Below the pieces are notes generated by a model. That model searched no databases. It was not told the origin of the DNA and saw nothing but the letters and a program-made list of their open reading frames with translations. From NCBI GenBank assembly GCA_902168185.1, contig CABHOV010000066.1:51685-115684 (forward strand): a stretch of DNA of 64,000 nt. Direction: 5' to 3'. Positions 9,563-18,832 of the stretch are shown here, piece by piece. This stretch comes from an uncultured Bacteroides sp. Its GTDB lineage: Bacteria; Bacteroidota; Bacteroidia; Cytophagales; Cyclobacteriaceae. Position 1 is the first letter of the stretch, and each line of letters begins with the position of its first letter. A program made the position numbers and the translations under genes.

Positions 9563-10354
9563 ATGGAGAATATAGACTACGGTGTTTGCCGCCTGAGTGT
9601 ACTATCGGTACGCACAGAACCTTCTGACAAAGCTGAACAAGCAACGCAGCTTTTGTTTGGAGATCATTATGAAGTTATAGATCAGTCGCCAGAACGCAAA
9701 TGGTTACGCATCCGTATTCACTTTGATCAGTATGAAGGGTGGATCGATAGCAAGCAACATCACCCGGTTTCAAAAGATTACTTTGATTACCTCGATAAAT
9801 CAGAATTTAAAATCACCACCGACCTCACGTCAAGCATGCTTTATAACAAAAGTCCGCTGGCGATTTTGATGGGGAGTATGATCCCCATTTCAAGCTCTGA
9901 ATTATTCAAGATGGAAGAGCAGTTCGCGTTTAACGGTGAAGCTAAAAATGTAGGACTCAAACGTGAATATGAGTTTCTCAAGAATATAGCGGTAAAGTAT
10001 ATAAACGCTCCCTATCAATGGGGCGGTAAAAATCCATTTGGTATAGATTGCTCGGGCTTTACCCAGATGGTATATAAAATCTGTGGCTATAAACTTTTCA
10101 GAGATTCATCACAGCAAGCCAATCAGGGTAAGCTAGTGAAAGAGTTCAACGAGATGCGCCCGGGAGATTTAGCATTCTTCAAGAATCAGGATGACAAGAT
10201 TTCGCATGTAGGCATTGTACTCACCGAAGACAAAATCATTCATGCTTCAGGGCGTGTGCGCATCGACCAGATCACACCGGAGGGAATCATGAACGGTGAT
10301 ACTAAAAGTATTTCGCATACGCTGTCGCACATTCGCAGGATATTGACCGAGTGA
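9563..10354 (+). CDS. SH3-domain plus NlpC/P60 (C40) cell-wall peptidase
   Basis: A 263-residue protein of the DL-endopeptidase type that cuts peptidoglycan stem peptides. Residues about 5-70 form a bacterial SH3 domain (VRTEPSDKAEQATQLLFGD), followed by a second SH3-like segment. The NlpC/P60 domain starts near residue 140. The catalytic triad is visible: Cys163 in GIDCSGFTQ, His215 in ISHVGIVL, and His227 in IIHASGRV. No clear signal peptide is seen, which is common for this subgroup in Bacteroidota and leaves export unexplained. It lies 14 bp after smpB. Confidence 0.9.
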   Translation: MENIDYGVCRLSVLSVRTEPSDKAEQATQLLFGDHYEVIDQSPERKWLRIRIHFDQYEGWIDSKQHHPVSKDYFDYLDKSEFKITTDLTSSMLYNKSPLAILMGSMIPISSSELFKMEEQFAFNGEAKNVGLKREYEFLKNIAVKYINAPYQWGGKNPFGIDCSGFTQMVYKICGYKLFRDSSQQANQGKLVKEFNEMRPGDLAFFKNQDDKISHVGIVLTEDKIIHASGRVRIDQITPEGIMNGDTKSISHTLSHIRRILTE

Positions 10355-10504
10355 CGTACTGAATATAATCACCTGAATATAGGCTCTGCTATATTTAGTC
10401 TTTTAGACTGGTTTTTTATTACCTGTTTGAATGTGGGCTTCTATTAAGCACCCCTGATCCAATACGAGTCTTCAGACTTATATCGGTATATGTGCCACTA
10501 TATA

Positions 10505-11095
10505 TTATTTTTTTCCCATCGGACGGGCAAAAGCGTTTTTGATATGAAGGCGCGAGATCCAGATTTTCGACTTGTTCGGATTAACTTCAACAGATTCCAG
10601 TATTCCGCCACAGCGAACAGTTCTCCCGAGTAACTGAGACGGATTTACAGGTTCAGCGTAAACAAAATATTCGAAGCAAAGTATAGTTGACTTTGATTTA
10701 TTCGCAGTGGTTGTCATGCCTTTTAAAAGCCCGTTGTGCATAACAAATTTCAACGTGTTGTAGCCGAGTGCTGTACTGTCGATACAAGGATGAGCGGGCA
10801 TCACGAGACGATGCCCTATATATTTGTTTGCGTTTGTCTGGAAATCCTCAAAGGTCATTTGATCAAGTGTCACCATCCCTGCAGCAGAAAATATATTCAT
10901 ATAGGTGACAATGCCGCGTACATCCGATGAATCGTTTTTGGTAGTCGTAAGCAGCTGGTTCGTTCTTTCGAAGGCTCCTTTGAAGTCTTCCTGTTGCAGG
11001 AAGGGAACTACCATCTGAAAATCGCCATGAGAAATCACCTGGGCAGAAAGCGCTCCCGACAGGAACACCGATACGATTGCGAAAAGAATTTTCAT
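10505..11095 (-). CDS. Secreted protein of unknown function
   Basis: A 196-residue protein with a clear signal peptide (KILFAIVSVFLSGALSAQ). The mature part has a helical first third (VVPFLQQEDFKGAFERTNQLL) and a beta-rich C-terminal half with paired cysteines (around HPCIDST and VRCGGILES). No known family was recognised. The gene is monocistronic on the minus strand; the next minus-strand gene upstream, a PfkB kinase, is about 100 bp away. Confidence 0.65.
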   Translation of the reverse strand: MKILFAIVSVFLSGALSAQVISHGDFQMVVPFLQQEDFKGAFERTNQLLTTTKNDSSDVRGIVTYMNIFSAAGMVTLDQMTFEDFQTNANKYIGHRLVMPAHPCIDSTALGYNTLKFVMHNGLLKGMTTTANKSKSTILCFEYFVYAEPVNPSQLLGRTVRCGGILESVEVNPNKSKIWISRLHIKNAFARPMGKK

Positions 11096-11191
11096 GAAGA
11101 TTAATATATGTTGTTAAAATCCGTTTGACTGAAAAGAGGTTTGGCCTATAGAATGCTAACGGTATATTTCAGTTAACGAATAATACAACCA

Positions 11192-12085
11192 TTATATATC
11201 TACCGGCATTATTTTTTTACTGTGTTTCAATATACTTGTAACATCCTCGCTGGTTCCTGTAAAAGGTCCTGACGATTCTATTTTCAATGTTGCCATGGCT
11301 GCGCCAAATTCTCCTGCTGCCTGCAGATCCTCACTCTGGATACGCTGGTATAAATATCCAGCCATATAGGTGTCACCACAGCCGGTAGCATCCGTTACAG
11401 CTTTCGGTACATAAGCCGGGATGTCATGGAATATACCGTTGTGATAAAGCACGGAGCCCTTGCTTCCAAGGGTAATTATTACCTCCTTAACACCCCAGTC
11501 TGCTAAAATCCTGGAACCCTCACGCACATCGCTGCTTCCTGTCAGCACTTCCATTTCGTGTTCGTTGGCCTTCAGGATATCTATATATTGTAGCGCCTCT
11601 TTTTTAGCAGTCCAATCTATCGGCACTACATTTTCGTTTTCAACTTTGCGCAAGTAGCCTTGAACATCCAGTGATACAACTCCTCTTCCGGCCAGGTCTT
11701 TAATCAGCTCAACCGAAATGTCGTCAGCGAGTAAAGGTCCAAGGTGAAAAATCTTGGCTTGTATATCGGCAAGTTGTTCTGCTGTAAATGGATCTGCTAT
11801 CTTCAATACCTTCTGTGTACGGTGATCGAGGTTTTCAGAATAGATGTTTTCAAAATGAACCGTGAAAGTACTAGGCAGTGCATTTACATCTATACCTTTC
11901 GCGCGCAGGTCGGCAACAAAGCCCATCTCACTTTCTGCAAGGGCTGTAACCAATGTATAGCTTACATCCATGTTTTTGATGGCATTCGAGAAATAGAAAG
12001 ATGTACCACCAGCCATGTGTTTGATTGATTTGGTAGTAACCACCTTGTCGAGCGTGATGTGTCCTATGCAGCAGATGTCGTACAT
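11192..12085 (-). CDS. PfkB-family carbohydrate or nucleoside kinase
   Basis: A ribokinase-fold kinase of about 297 residues from the chosen start. The ATG at 12085 is preferred because family members begin MYDICCIGHITLDK; two upstream ATGs, to 12121, would add 12 residues. The N-terminal GG signature is AGGTSFYFSNA. The C-terminal signature VTDATGCGDTYMAGYLY holds the catalytic Asp and anion hole, and GSKGSVLYHNG is the nucleotide-site loop. The substrate could be ribose, adenosine, inositol or another sugar; it cannot be told from sequence. It has no operon partner. Confidence 0.85.
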   Translation of the reverse strand: MYDICCIGHITLDKVVTTKSIKHMAGGTSFYFSNAIKNMDVSYTLVTALAESEMGFVADLRAKGIDVNALPSTFTVHFENIYSENLDHRTQKVLKIADPFTAEQLADIQAKIFHLGPLLADDISVELIKDLAGRGVVSLDVQGYLRKVENENVVPIDWTAKKEALQYIDILKANEHEMEVLTGSSDVREGSRILADWGVKEVIITLGSKGSVLYHNGIFHDIPAYVPKAVTDATGCGDTYMAGYLYQRIQSEDLQAAGEFGAAMATLKIESSGPFTGTSEDVTSILKHSKKIMPVDI

Positions 12086-12121
12086 ATACATTTGTTCTAG
12101 CGTGAAATTCAGCCACCGCAT

Positions 12122-12581
12122 GCCGGTAGAGAATTGGCAAAAATAACAAAGATTCGCATCGTCACGATTTTTTTAATGGAAAGCAGTGAGAAATTTGTTT
12201 AAACGGCCGGTTTGCAAAAGTATATTTCCCTGCTATCGACTCCATACAGCGATAGTATCCGTTTGCAAAATGGCATCGTGCTACTGCCGCTGTAAAATAC
12301 TCCAGGCTATATTTAATTTAGTACTGATAATCCATTTGGCTAAAAAAGGATGTTCACCAATTAGAAAAAGTTTAAATGGTAGCAGATTTAATTTTTAATC
12401 TTTTACTTTTTTGATTCCTCATCCTATGAAGAGGAATGGTTAAGTATGCCGAACAAGTACACCCGGCATAGAGGAAATGATTATTACTAGGGAGAGTAAA
12501 GTATATAGGCTCTTGTGGTGTTCAAAAGTATATTTTGATGACTGTACTGGTGAATACTATTGTTGTGATCTTGGTGATCAT
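12122..12581. other. 460-bp intergenic region without a recognisable gene
   Basis: This AT-rich stretch lies between the PfkB kinase start and the lgt stop. I see no conserved ORF, tRNA or strong hairpin. It contains repeated AAAGTATAT words (near 12216, 12499 and 12525) that may be chance in this TATA-rich genome. Confidence 0.5.
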
Positions 12582-13424
12582 TTATAGTACTCCATGGGCA
12601 TTTTCAGAAGGACTCGTGCCGGTTTTATGAATGCGCTTACCTGTCAATAAGATGATAATTCCTGCTATAACAAAAGGTATACTTAATATTTGTCCCATGT
12701 TCAACGTCAAGCCGTTTTCGAATTCTGCCTGATTGATCTTAAAGAATTCGTCAACAAAGCGAAGTGTGAAAAGAACGATGAGAAACCAACCCGTCAAGAA
12801 TCCTGTTTTAATTGTATCACGCTTTGAATTCCAGGCCACGAACAATACTATAAATAGAAGAAGGCAATATATAGCCTCGTAGAGTTGGGCAGGATGTCTG
12901 GGTATACCATCGACTTGTGTAAAGATGAATCCCCACGGCAGGGTAGTAGGCAGCCCCACCATTTCAGAGTTCATTAAATTGCCGAGGCGGATCAGCGACC
13001 CCGCCAGGGCAGAAACGATTACAAGCCGGTCAACGATCCAGAGGTAATTCGCTTTGGTTTTACGAGCAAATATATATACTGCGATAAGTACACCGATGGC
13101 CCCGCCATGGCTTGCGAGCCCGCCTTCCCAAATCGCGAAGATTGTGATCGGTTCTTTAAGGTAGTGTATAGCGTCATAAAACAACACATGCCCTAATCTT
13201 GCTCCAATGATAGCAGCTATTACTATATATATTGTTAAAGCATCGACTTCGTTGGTGGAATGACCTTCCTTTTTGTAGATATAGTACATGATCTGCTGAC
13301 CGAGCAAGAAGCTCAACGCCCAGGACACACCGTACCATCGCACAGGATGGTTTACAAACGGAATGACAAATATGTCGCTGTTGACATCCCAGATTATATA
13401 GTTCAAAGTGTGTAGAAGTTCCAT
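12582..13424 (-). CDS. lgt: Phosphatidylglycerol-prolipoprotein diacylglyceryl transferase Lgt
   Basis: Lgt attaches diacylglycerol to the lipobox Cys of prolipoproteins in the inner membrane, the first step of lipoprotein maturation. The 280-residue protein has the usual multi-pass layout. The HGG motif is in EGGLASHGGAIGV. The Lgt signature is RLGNLMNSEMVGLPT, followed by PRHPAQLYEA with the essential residues. The gene precedes several lipoprotein genes elsewhere in the window that need it. It lies about 60 bp downstream of the gene at 13482. Confidence 0.95.
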   Translation of the reverse strand: MELLHTLNYIIWDVNSDIFVIPFVNHPVRWYGVSWALSFLLGQQIMYYIYKKEGHSTNEVDALTIYIVIAAIIGARLGHVLFYDAIHYLKEPITIFAIWEGGLASHGGAIGVLIAVYIFARKTKANYLWIVDRLVIVSALAGSLIRLGNLMNSEMVGLPTTLPWGFIFTQVDGIPRHPAQLYEAIYCLLLFIVLFVAWNSKRDTIKTGFLTGWFLIVLFTLRFVDEFFKINQAEFENGLTLNMGQILSIPFVIAGIIILLTGKRIHKTGTSPSENAHGVL

Positions 13425-13481
13425 GGTCAGTATGCAAGTGAATATGCGAAAGGTAATGATATACTACGGAATTGTAATGGA

Positions 13482-14519
13482 CTATCTTGGTACATGCGAT
13501 TCCATGAACCTTTTTACGGTCGTATTCCAATTATCAAGCACTTTCGTGCGGCCATCATTCAATGCGTTTGAAGATTTATTGACAGCCGTTAATGAAGCAT
13601 TGTACTCGTCTATAGCTTTATTATAGTTATCGACATCAGCCTGGGTGCGCTTCCCTTCAGGTTTGGCAGTAAAAGCTTTTTGAATCTTTTCAAATTCGCT
13701 GCGCTTTAATACAAATTCACTTTGCACCGTGATATCTTTTTCAGCTTCACTCTTATGGAATTGAAGCACCTTGCGGCAGGCTGTTACAACAGAACCATCA
13801 CCCTTGAAAGCACGCATCGTATCCAGCTTCAAAAGACCTTCTTCTGCAAACTTCAACATCGTCACGCGGTTCTGTTCAATACCGTTGATGTCTTTTTCGT
13901 TAACTGCTTTGGTTACATAGCCTTCCTGCTTGTGGCTTTTAAAGAAAATAAGATATAGCTGGTGATAATAGGAGTTGACATCGCCAACCTGTCTGAGTTT
14001 TTTCGACATGCGTGAATCTGTATCCACCAAACGTATATTATTGTTCAGTGCAAATTCTTTGAACGCAACACGCACTTTATCATGTTCGAGTCCCAATACC
14101 TCTCCAGCTTTTTCCTGTGCCATCAGGTAAGCCTCCATGGCATCATAAGATTGCTCTGAGATCTCTTCCATGTTTACGATCTTGGCGTAATCTTCATTGA
14201 ATACTTTTAATAGAACATCCCAATATTTTTTATAGGCATCACGGAGCGCAACATCGCCTTTATAAGGGCGAAGCTTATTGGCCATCGTTATAGATTGCTT
14301 GATTTCAGAAATAAGCTCTTGTCTTTTCCGTTCTGATTTTCGTGCGCGGTTTCCATGAGCAACTTCGCTCATATAGCTCAGATACTTCTTCGATAATTCA
14401 TTTTCCTGCGTTGACAGGTAGTCCATATACTCACCGGCGGTTTCCAATGATTTAGATTGTGAATAAGCATTTGCAAGAATGACACTCAGGAGCAGTGTAA
14501 CGGTAATCCGGTAAATCAT
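13482..14519 (-). CDS. Secreted helical protein, LIC11966-like
   Basis: A 345-residue protein with a signal peptide (TVTLLLSVILANAYSQ) and a mature part that is almost entirely charged helix. Examples are QENELSKKYLSYMSEVAHGN and SGSNAL-like Asn/Ser loops near the C-terminus. The layout resembles surface proteins of the LIC11966 type known from Leptospira and Bacteroidota. That assignment is from memory of the pattern and weak. It lies 33 bp downstream of the Prc-type protease and is probably in its operon. Confidence 0.6.
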   Translation of the reverse strand: MIYRITVTLLLSVILANAYSQSKSLETAGEYMDYLSTQENELSKKYLSYMSEVAHGNRARKSERKRQELISEIKQSITMANKLRPYKGDVALRDAYKKYWDVLLKVFNEDYAKIVNMEEISEQSYDAMEAYLMAQEKAGEVLGLEHDKVRVAFKEFALNNNIRLVDTDSRMSKKLRQVGDVNSYYHQLYLIFFKSHKQEGYVTKAVNEKDINGIEQNRVTMLKFAEEGLLKLDTMRAFKGDGSVVTACRKVLQFHKSEAEKDITVQSEFVLKRSEFEKIQKAFTAKPEGKRTQADVDNYNKAIDEYNASLTAVNKSSNALNDGRTKVLDNWNTTVKRFMESHVPR

Positions 14520-14552
14520 AAAAATTTATAAAAGGGTTTAAGGAGTTTTATA

Positions 14553-16631
14553 TTAATGGCAATTCATTTCGAGAAGATCGGTTAAGATCAGAAAAGACTC
14601 GGTGACATATATATCTTTCGCGAGCCGTGCCATCCACAACTTGCTAAAGGCATCCGCATATTCATCAACATTCATGCGCTGCTTGTCTACCGTACTGTTG
14701 GCAACTTCATAGAATATATTCGGTTGACGAAACGTCTCAGCAAGCGCTATATATTTTAATGACTGTTCTTCACGTTGTTTACTGAATTGCTGCCATTGAA
14801 GAGTTACAGGCTCACGCTTATTGGTAAACTCTGATAAATACGCGCGACTTTGATTTACACCTTGAAACGACAAAGATGATTTAACCCGAAGCTCGCTTTG
14901 CTTTCTTAGTTTGACGTGCGGTAAAGGAAGCAGGGGCTTATAGTATGTTCTCTTCTTGGAAGAATCGCCTGCCAGTACATAGGGCAATTCCGATTCGCGG
15001 TCCACCACAACGTCATATATATCCGGAAGAACTATATCAGGCTTAACGCCTCTGCCTTGGGCACTCGCCCCTGTTACACGATAAATTTTATTAGTCGTTA
15101 TACTCGCAAACCCTAAACCTGTTTTAGTCGATGCCAGTGATGGCTCTCCCTGACCGGGTGTTAATGTAGACAAAGTTTGTGCTGTAGCCTTTCCATACGT
15201 TGTACTGCCTACAATAAGCGCGCGATTATAATCCTGTAAAACTGCGGCAAGAAACTCGGAAGCAGATGCACTTCTGCTGTTGACGAGTACAATCAGTGGC
15301 CCGTCATATATAGTGCCGCGGTTTATATCTTTTAGCAGTGTAGCGACTTGCGCTTTATCTTTTGTAATTCCCAACGGACCTTCATCGATAAATATTCCAG
15401 CCATAGCGATAGCTTCCTTCAACGCACCACCACCATTATTACGAAGGTCGAGGATCAACCCGTTGATCTTTTCTTTTTTTAATTTGATGATCTCTTCTGC
15501 TACATCGGTGGCACATTTGGAACCGTCAAGTTCATGTCCCCACTGTGTATAAAAATCCGGCAGCGATATATAGCCTATTTTATAGCCACCATTCAATACA
15601 TATCCGTGTGCATAATTTTCTTCCATGGATATCTTTTCCTTTTTGAGCTTCACCTTCTTCACCAATCCATCGGTACTCTTTAAGGTAAATTCCATCGTAG
15701 TGTGATTGGCATCTTCGAGCATGTCGTTAGCTTCTTCGAGGGATATACCTATATCCTGCTGTTTTTGCCCTTCCCAGGTAAGATTCAGGATGATGTCTGA
15801 AGTATTAATTTCTCCCGATTTCCATGCAGGGCCGCCTGGCGTTACCGTTGCGATCAGTACATCTCCATTATTGTTTTCGCCCAGGGTAATTCCGAAATAG
15901 TAACCTTCTGTACTCAAAGCGGTCAGGAAGTTTTCCATTTCGGTTGTTGACATATACGAGGTATGCGGATCATATACCGCGGTGATACTTTTAAAATATA
16001 TAGACGCCACGTAGGAAGCTATACCAGTGGCATGACTTTGTATTTGTTTGAAAGGACGCAATGCAGATGATTTGGCACTTAGCCGGGCTTTTGCTTCATA
16101 CTTGTTAAAGAAGTCAGGTATATTATTTTTCTGATCCTTCTTCAAGTCAGCCAGCTTGTCAAAAGATTTATACTTGAGGCGTAGTCTCCACCTTGCTTTT
16201 AGTTCTATTTCATTAATAGCCCAGCGTGCCGTATCGTGTATATAGTACTCTTTGCTATTTTCGGTAAAGGCATTTTCGGTGGCAAACTGAATGCACGTTT
16301 CAGTACGTTGCACACTGCTGATATATAGTTTGGTAAGGTCGTTTAAAAAATTCCAGCTTTTACCTTGAAGCTCGTCATCCAGCAGCGATTTATACTTTGA
16401 CAGGGATTGGATGTCAGCTTCAGCAAAGATAAGTTTGTTAGGATCCAGGTTTCGCAGGCATTGGTTAAATACCTGGTTGGAGAACTGGTCATCAATATTT
16501 CGGGGAGAGAAATGCTTCAGTGAAAGATTTTTGGTTAACAGCAGCGCTTCGTTACGGTAGTCAGGCGATTTTTGGGCCAATGATTGACTGAACAGACACA
16601 GTGCCAGTAGGGTAGGTAGGACGTTGTACAT
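14553..16631 (-). CDS. prc: Carboxy-terminal processing protease, Prc/Tsp type (S41A)
   Basis: A periplasmic tail-specific protease of 692 residues, the long Prc form. A signal peptide (LLALCLFSQSLAQ) is followed by an N-terminal helical region and a PDZ domain around residues 235-330 (ATVTPGGPAWKSGEI). The S41 catalytic core runs from about 355 to 530, with nucleophile Ser near residue 455 in SRSASASEFLAAVL and general-base Lys near 478 in GSTTYGKATAQT. A C-terminal helical extension follows. It degrades or trims envelope proteins by their C-termini. It heads a probable two-gene operon with the secreted helical protein. Confidence 0.92.
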   Translation of the reverse strand: MYNVLPTLLALCLFSQSLAQKSPDYRNEALLLTKNLSLKHFSPRNIDDQFSNQVFNQCLRNLDPNKLIFAEADIQSLSKYKSLLDDELQGKSWNFLNDLTKLYISSVQRTETCIQFATENAFTENSKEYYIHDTARWAINEIELKARWRLRLKYKSFDKLADLKKDQKNNIPDFFNKYEAKARLSAKSSALRPFKQIQSHATGIASYVASIYFKSITAVYDPHTSYMSTTEMENFLTALSTEGYYFGITLGENNNGDVLIATVTPGGPAWKSGEINTSDIILNLTWEGQKQQDIGISLEEANDMLEDANHTTMEFTLKSTDGLVKKVKLKKEKISMEENYAHGYVLNGGYKIGYISLPDFYTQWGHELDGSKCATDVAEEIIKLKKEKINGLILDLRNNGGGALKEAIAMAGIFIDEGPLGITKDKAQVATLLKDINRGTIYDGPLIVLVNSRSASASEFLAAVLQDYNRALIVGSTTYGKATAQTLSTLTPGQGEPSLASTKTGLGFASITTNKIYRVTGASAQGRGVKPDIVLPDIYDVVVDRESELPYVLAGDSSKKRTYYKPLLPLPHVKLRKQSELRVKSSLSFQGVNQSRAYLSEFTNKREPVTLQWQQFSKQREEQSLKYIALAETFRQPNIFYEVANSTVDKQRMNVDEYADAFSKLWMARLAKDIYVTESFLILTDLLEMNCH

Positions 16632-16736
16632 AACCCTGAAAGTTTCAAAAAAATATTATCGCCTTCAAATTTTATAGTGCAATTTTTTTTCTGAACCTGT
16701 ACTGAAGTACTTATTCGGCCACATCTTGCTCTGAAG

Positions 16737-16759
16737 GGTTGTCCAATTATAGGACAACC
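16737..16759. promoter_or_regulatory. Perfect 8-bp inverted repeat in the divergent prc/esterase intergenic region
   Basis: GGTTGTCC and GGACAACC are separated by 7 bp, 61 bp upstream of the sialate O-acetylesterase start and about 105 bp upstream of the divergent prc start. No T run follows, so an operator is likelier than a terminator. The binding protein is unknown. Confidence 0.4.
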
Positions 16760-16819
16760 ATCTCCGAGTTGAATGAGAAGACATCTATTTTATTAAATTG
16801 GCATTGTTAAAGCTATGTC

Positions 16820-18754
16820 ATGACGATTCCCTCGAAAGCCCTGCGTGTACTCATAATCGTATTTCTGTTCATTTGCCAGCACGTGCATGCGCAGGTAAAG
16901 CTGCCGCGTCTGATCAGTGACGGAATGGTAATGCAGCGTGATGCAGAGGTGAGGGTGTGGGGATGGGCTGCGGAAGGTGAAAAGGTGACAGTACACTTTA
17001 ACAACAAGATATACCAGGCCATTACGGATGCAACCGGAAAGTGGTTTGTAACGCTACCATCCATGAAGGCAGGTGGCCCGTATATCATGACGATTGAAGC
17101 CAGCAATACCGTTGTTGTAAAAGATATTCTGATAGGAGATGTGTGGATTTGTTCAGGGCAATCGAATATGGCATTGCCGATGGAGCGGGTAAAGGAACGG
17201 TATGCCGATGTCATTGCGAAAGCAGAGAACCCCGCGATACGAAACTTCTTTCTATCAACTCAATATGAATTTAAAAAACTTCGTGACGATGTACCTTCCG
17301 GAAGCTGGGAGCCTGCAACTCCTGCAAGTGTTCTGAAATTTGGTGCGACTGCATATTTTTTTGCAAAAGCTATATATGAGAAGTATAGGATACCCATCGG
17401 ACTGATCAACGCAAGTGTTGGTGGCTCCCCTGCAGATGCCTGGCTCTCACCGGAGGCATTGAAAAAATTCCCGGAGCAGATGAAAGAGGCTGAACGATTC
17501 AAAAATGATGCTGTGATTGATAGTATACTATCGACTGACCGCGCCCGCAGCCGTGCGTGGTATAATTACATCAGGCAACACGATGCGGGCTATAATGGCG
17601 CCAAACGCTGGTATGATACCACGTATACAGCAACGGACTGGCCAGTGATGAATATTCCCGGATATTGGAGCGAACAAGGATTGAGCAACCTGAACGGTGT
17701 GGTATGGTATAGGAAAGAAATAGATATACCCGCATCGATGGCGCAGCAACCTGCCAAACTGCTGCTGGGATGTATCGTGGACAGTGACTCGGTATATATT
17801 AACGGTGTACTGGTAGGAACCACCGGGTATCGCTATCCGCCACGAAGATATACTGTGCCTGCAGGTTTACTAAAGCCTGGAAAAAATATTGTGGTGATTC
17901 GAGTTATTAATACGATTGGAAAAGGCGGCTTTGTAGAAGATAAGGTATATCAGCTTTCAAATGCCAATGCAACTGTAAACTTAAGTGGATCGTGGCAATA
18001 TAGGGTGGGAGTGGTAGCCGATCCGTTGCCGCCAACTACATTTATACAGTATAAACCTGGCGGACTGTTTAACGCTATGATTGCTCCGTTGCTGCATTTT
18101 CCAATGAAAGGTGTGATCTGGTATCAGGGAGAATCAAATACCGGCCGTGCAAATACCTATCATGCTGAATTTCGTACGCTGATCGAAGATTGGAGAAGAC
18201 ATTGGAGCCAGGGCGACTTTCCATTTATATATGTACAGCTTGCTAACTATATGCCTATAGCCGCATCTGAAACCGGTTGGGCGGAATTGCGCGAAGCACA
18301 ACTTAAAACTCTTTCTGTTCCCAATACAGGCATGGCGGTTACAGTGGACATTGGTGAATGGAATGATCTTCATCCTCTCAACAAAGAAGATGTAGGGAAA
18401 CGACTTGCACGCGCGGCTCAACATATAGCGTACGGTGAGAAGAGTGTTGTATACTCAGGCCCCATCTACCAATCTATGAAGATCGTAGGTGACAAGATCG
18501 TTTTACGCTTTGCCAACACAGGCAGTGGACTTGTAACGAAGAATAATGAACCTCTAAAATATATAGTTATAGCAGGTGCTGACAAAAAGTTTGTGCCCGC
18601 CAACGCGAAAATTGAAGGAAATACCATTGTTGTCTGGAGTCCGGAAGTTAAGAAACCAGTTGCTGTTCGTTATGCTTTTATAGATAATCCACAAGGTGCC
18701 AATCTATATAATAAAGAAGGATTGCCCGCATCGCCTTTCCGGACGGATCAATAG
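16820..18754 (+). CDS. Sialate O-acetylesterase (SGNH/SASA family)
   Basis: A 644-residue secreted esterase with a signal peptide (VLIIVFLFICQHVHAQ). The SGNH block I is ICSGQSNMALPM with nucleophile Ser115. A jelly-roll galactose-binding-like insertion (about 270-400, with WYRKEIDIP) interrupts the catalytic domain. The second catalytic block follows at WYQGESNTGRANTY, and a late DLHPLNKEDVGKRLA holds the Asp/His. Family enzymes remove acetyl groups from sialic acid or plant xylan. No sialidase or polysaccharide-utilisation genes are adjacent, so the substrate is open. The first ATG at 16815 is followed at once by a stop, so 16820 is the start. Confidence 0.9.
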   Translation: MTIPSKALRVLIIVFLFICQHVHAQVKLPRLISDGMVMQRDAEVRVWGWAAEGEKVTVHFNNKIYQAITDATGKWFVTLPSMKAGGPYIMTIEASNTVVVKDILIGDVWICSGQSNMALPMERVKERYADVIAKAENPAIRNFFLSTQYEFKKLRDDVPSGSWEPATPASVLKFGATAYFFAKAIYEKYRIPIGLINASVGGSPADAWLSPEALKKFPEQMKEAERFKNDAVIDSILSTDRARSRAWYNYIRQHDAGYNGAKRWYDTTYTATDWPVMNIPGYWSEQGLSNLNGVVWYRKEIDIPASMAQQPAKLLLGCIVDSDSVYINGVLVGTTGYRYPPRRYTVPAGLLKPGKNIVVIRVINTIGKGGFVEDKVYQLSNANATVNLSGSWQYRVGVVADPLPPTTFIQYKPGGLFNAMIAPLLHFPMKGVIWYQGESNTGRANTYHAEFRTLIEDWRRHWSQGDFPFIYVQLANYMPIAASETGWAELREAQLKTLSVPNTGMAVTVDIGEWNDLHPLNKEDVGKRLARAAQHIAYGEKSVVYSGPIYQSMKIVGDKIVLRFANTGSGLVTKNNEPLKYIVIAGADKKFVPANAKIEGNTIVVWSPEVKKPVAVRYAFIDNPQGANLYNKEGLPASPFRTDQ

Positions 18755-18788
18755 AGTATATTTACTACAACACTTGTCGCATGATAAA

Positions 18789-18828
18789 ATATACTGGCAC
18801 AAGCATTTTCGATACTGTGCCAGTATAT
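18789..18828. terminator. Bidirectional terminator-like hairpin between convergent genes
   Basis: ATATACTGGCACA pairs perfectly over 13 bp with TGTGCCAGTATAT across a 14-nt loop. It lies between the convergent esterase and monooxygenase genes and can terminate both. Confidence 0.7.
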
Positions 18829-18832
18829 GGGG

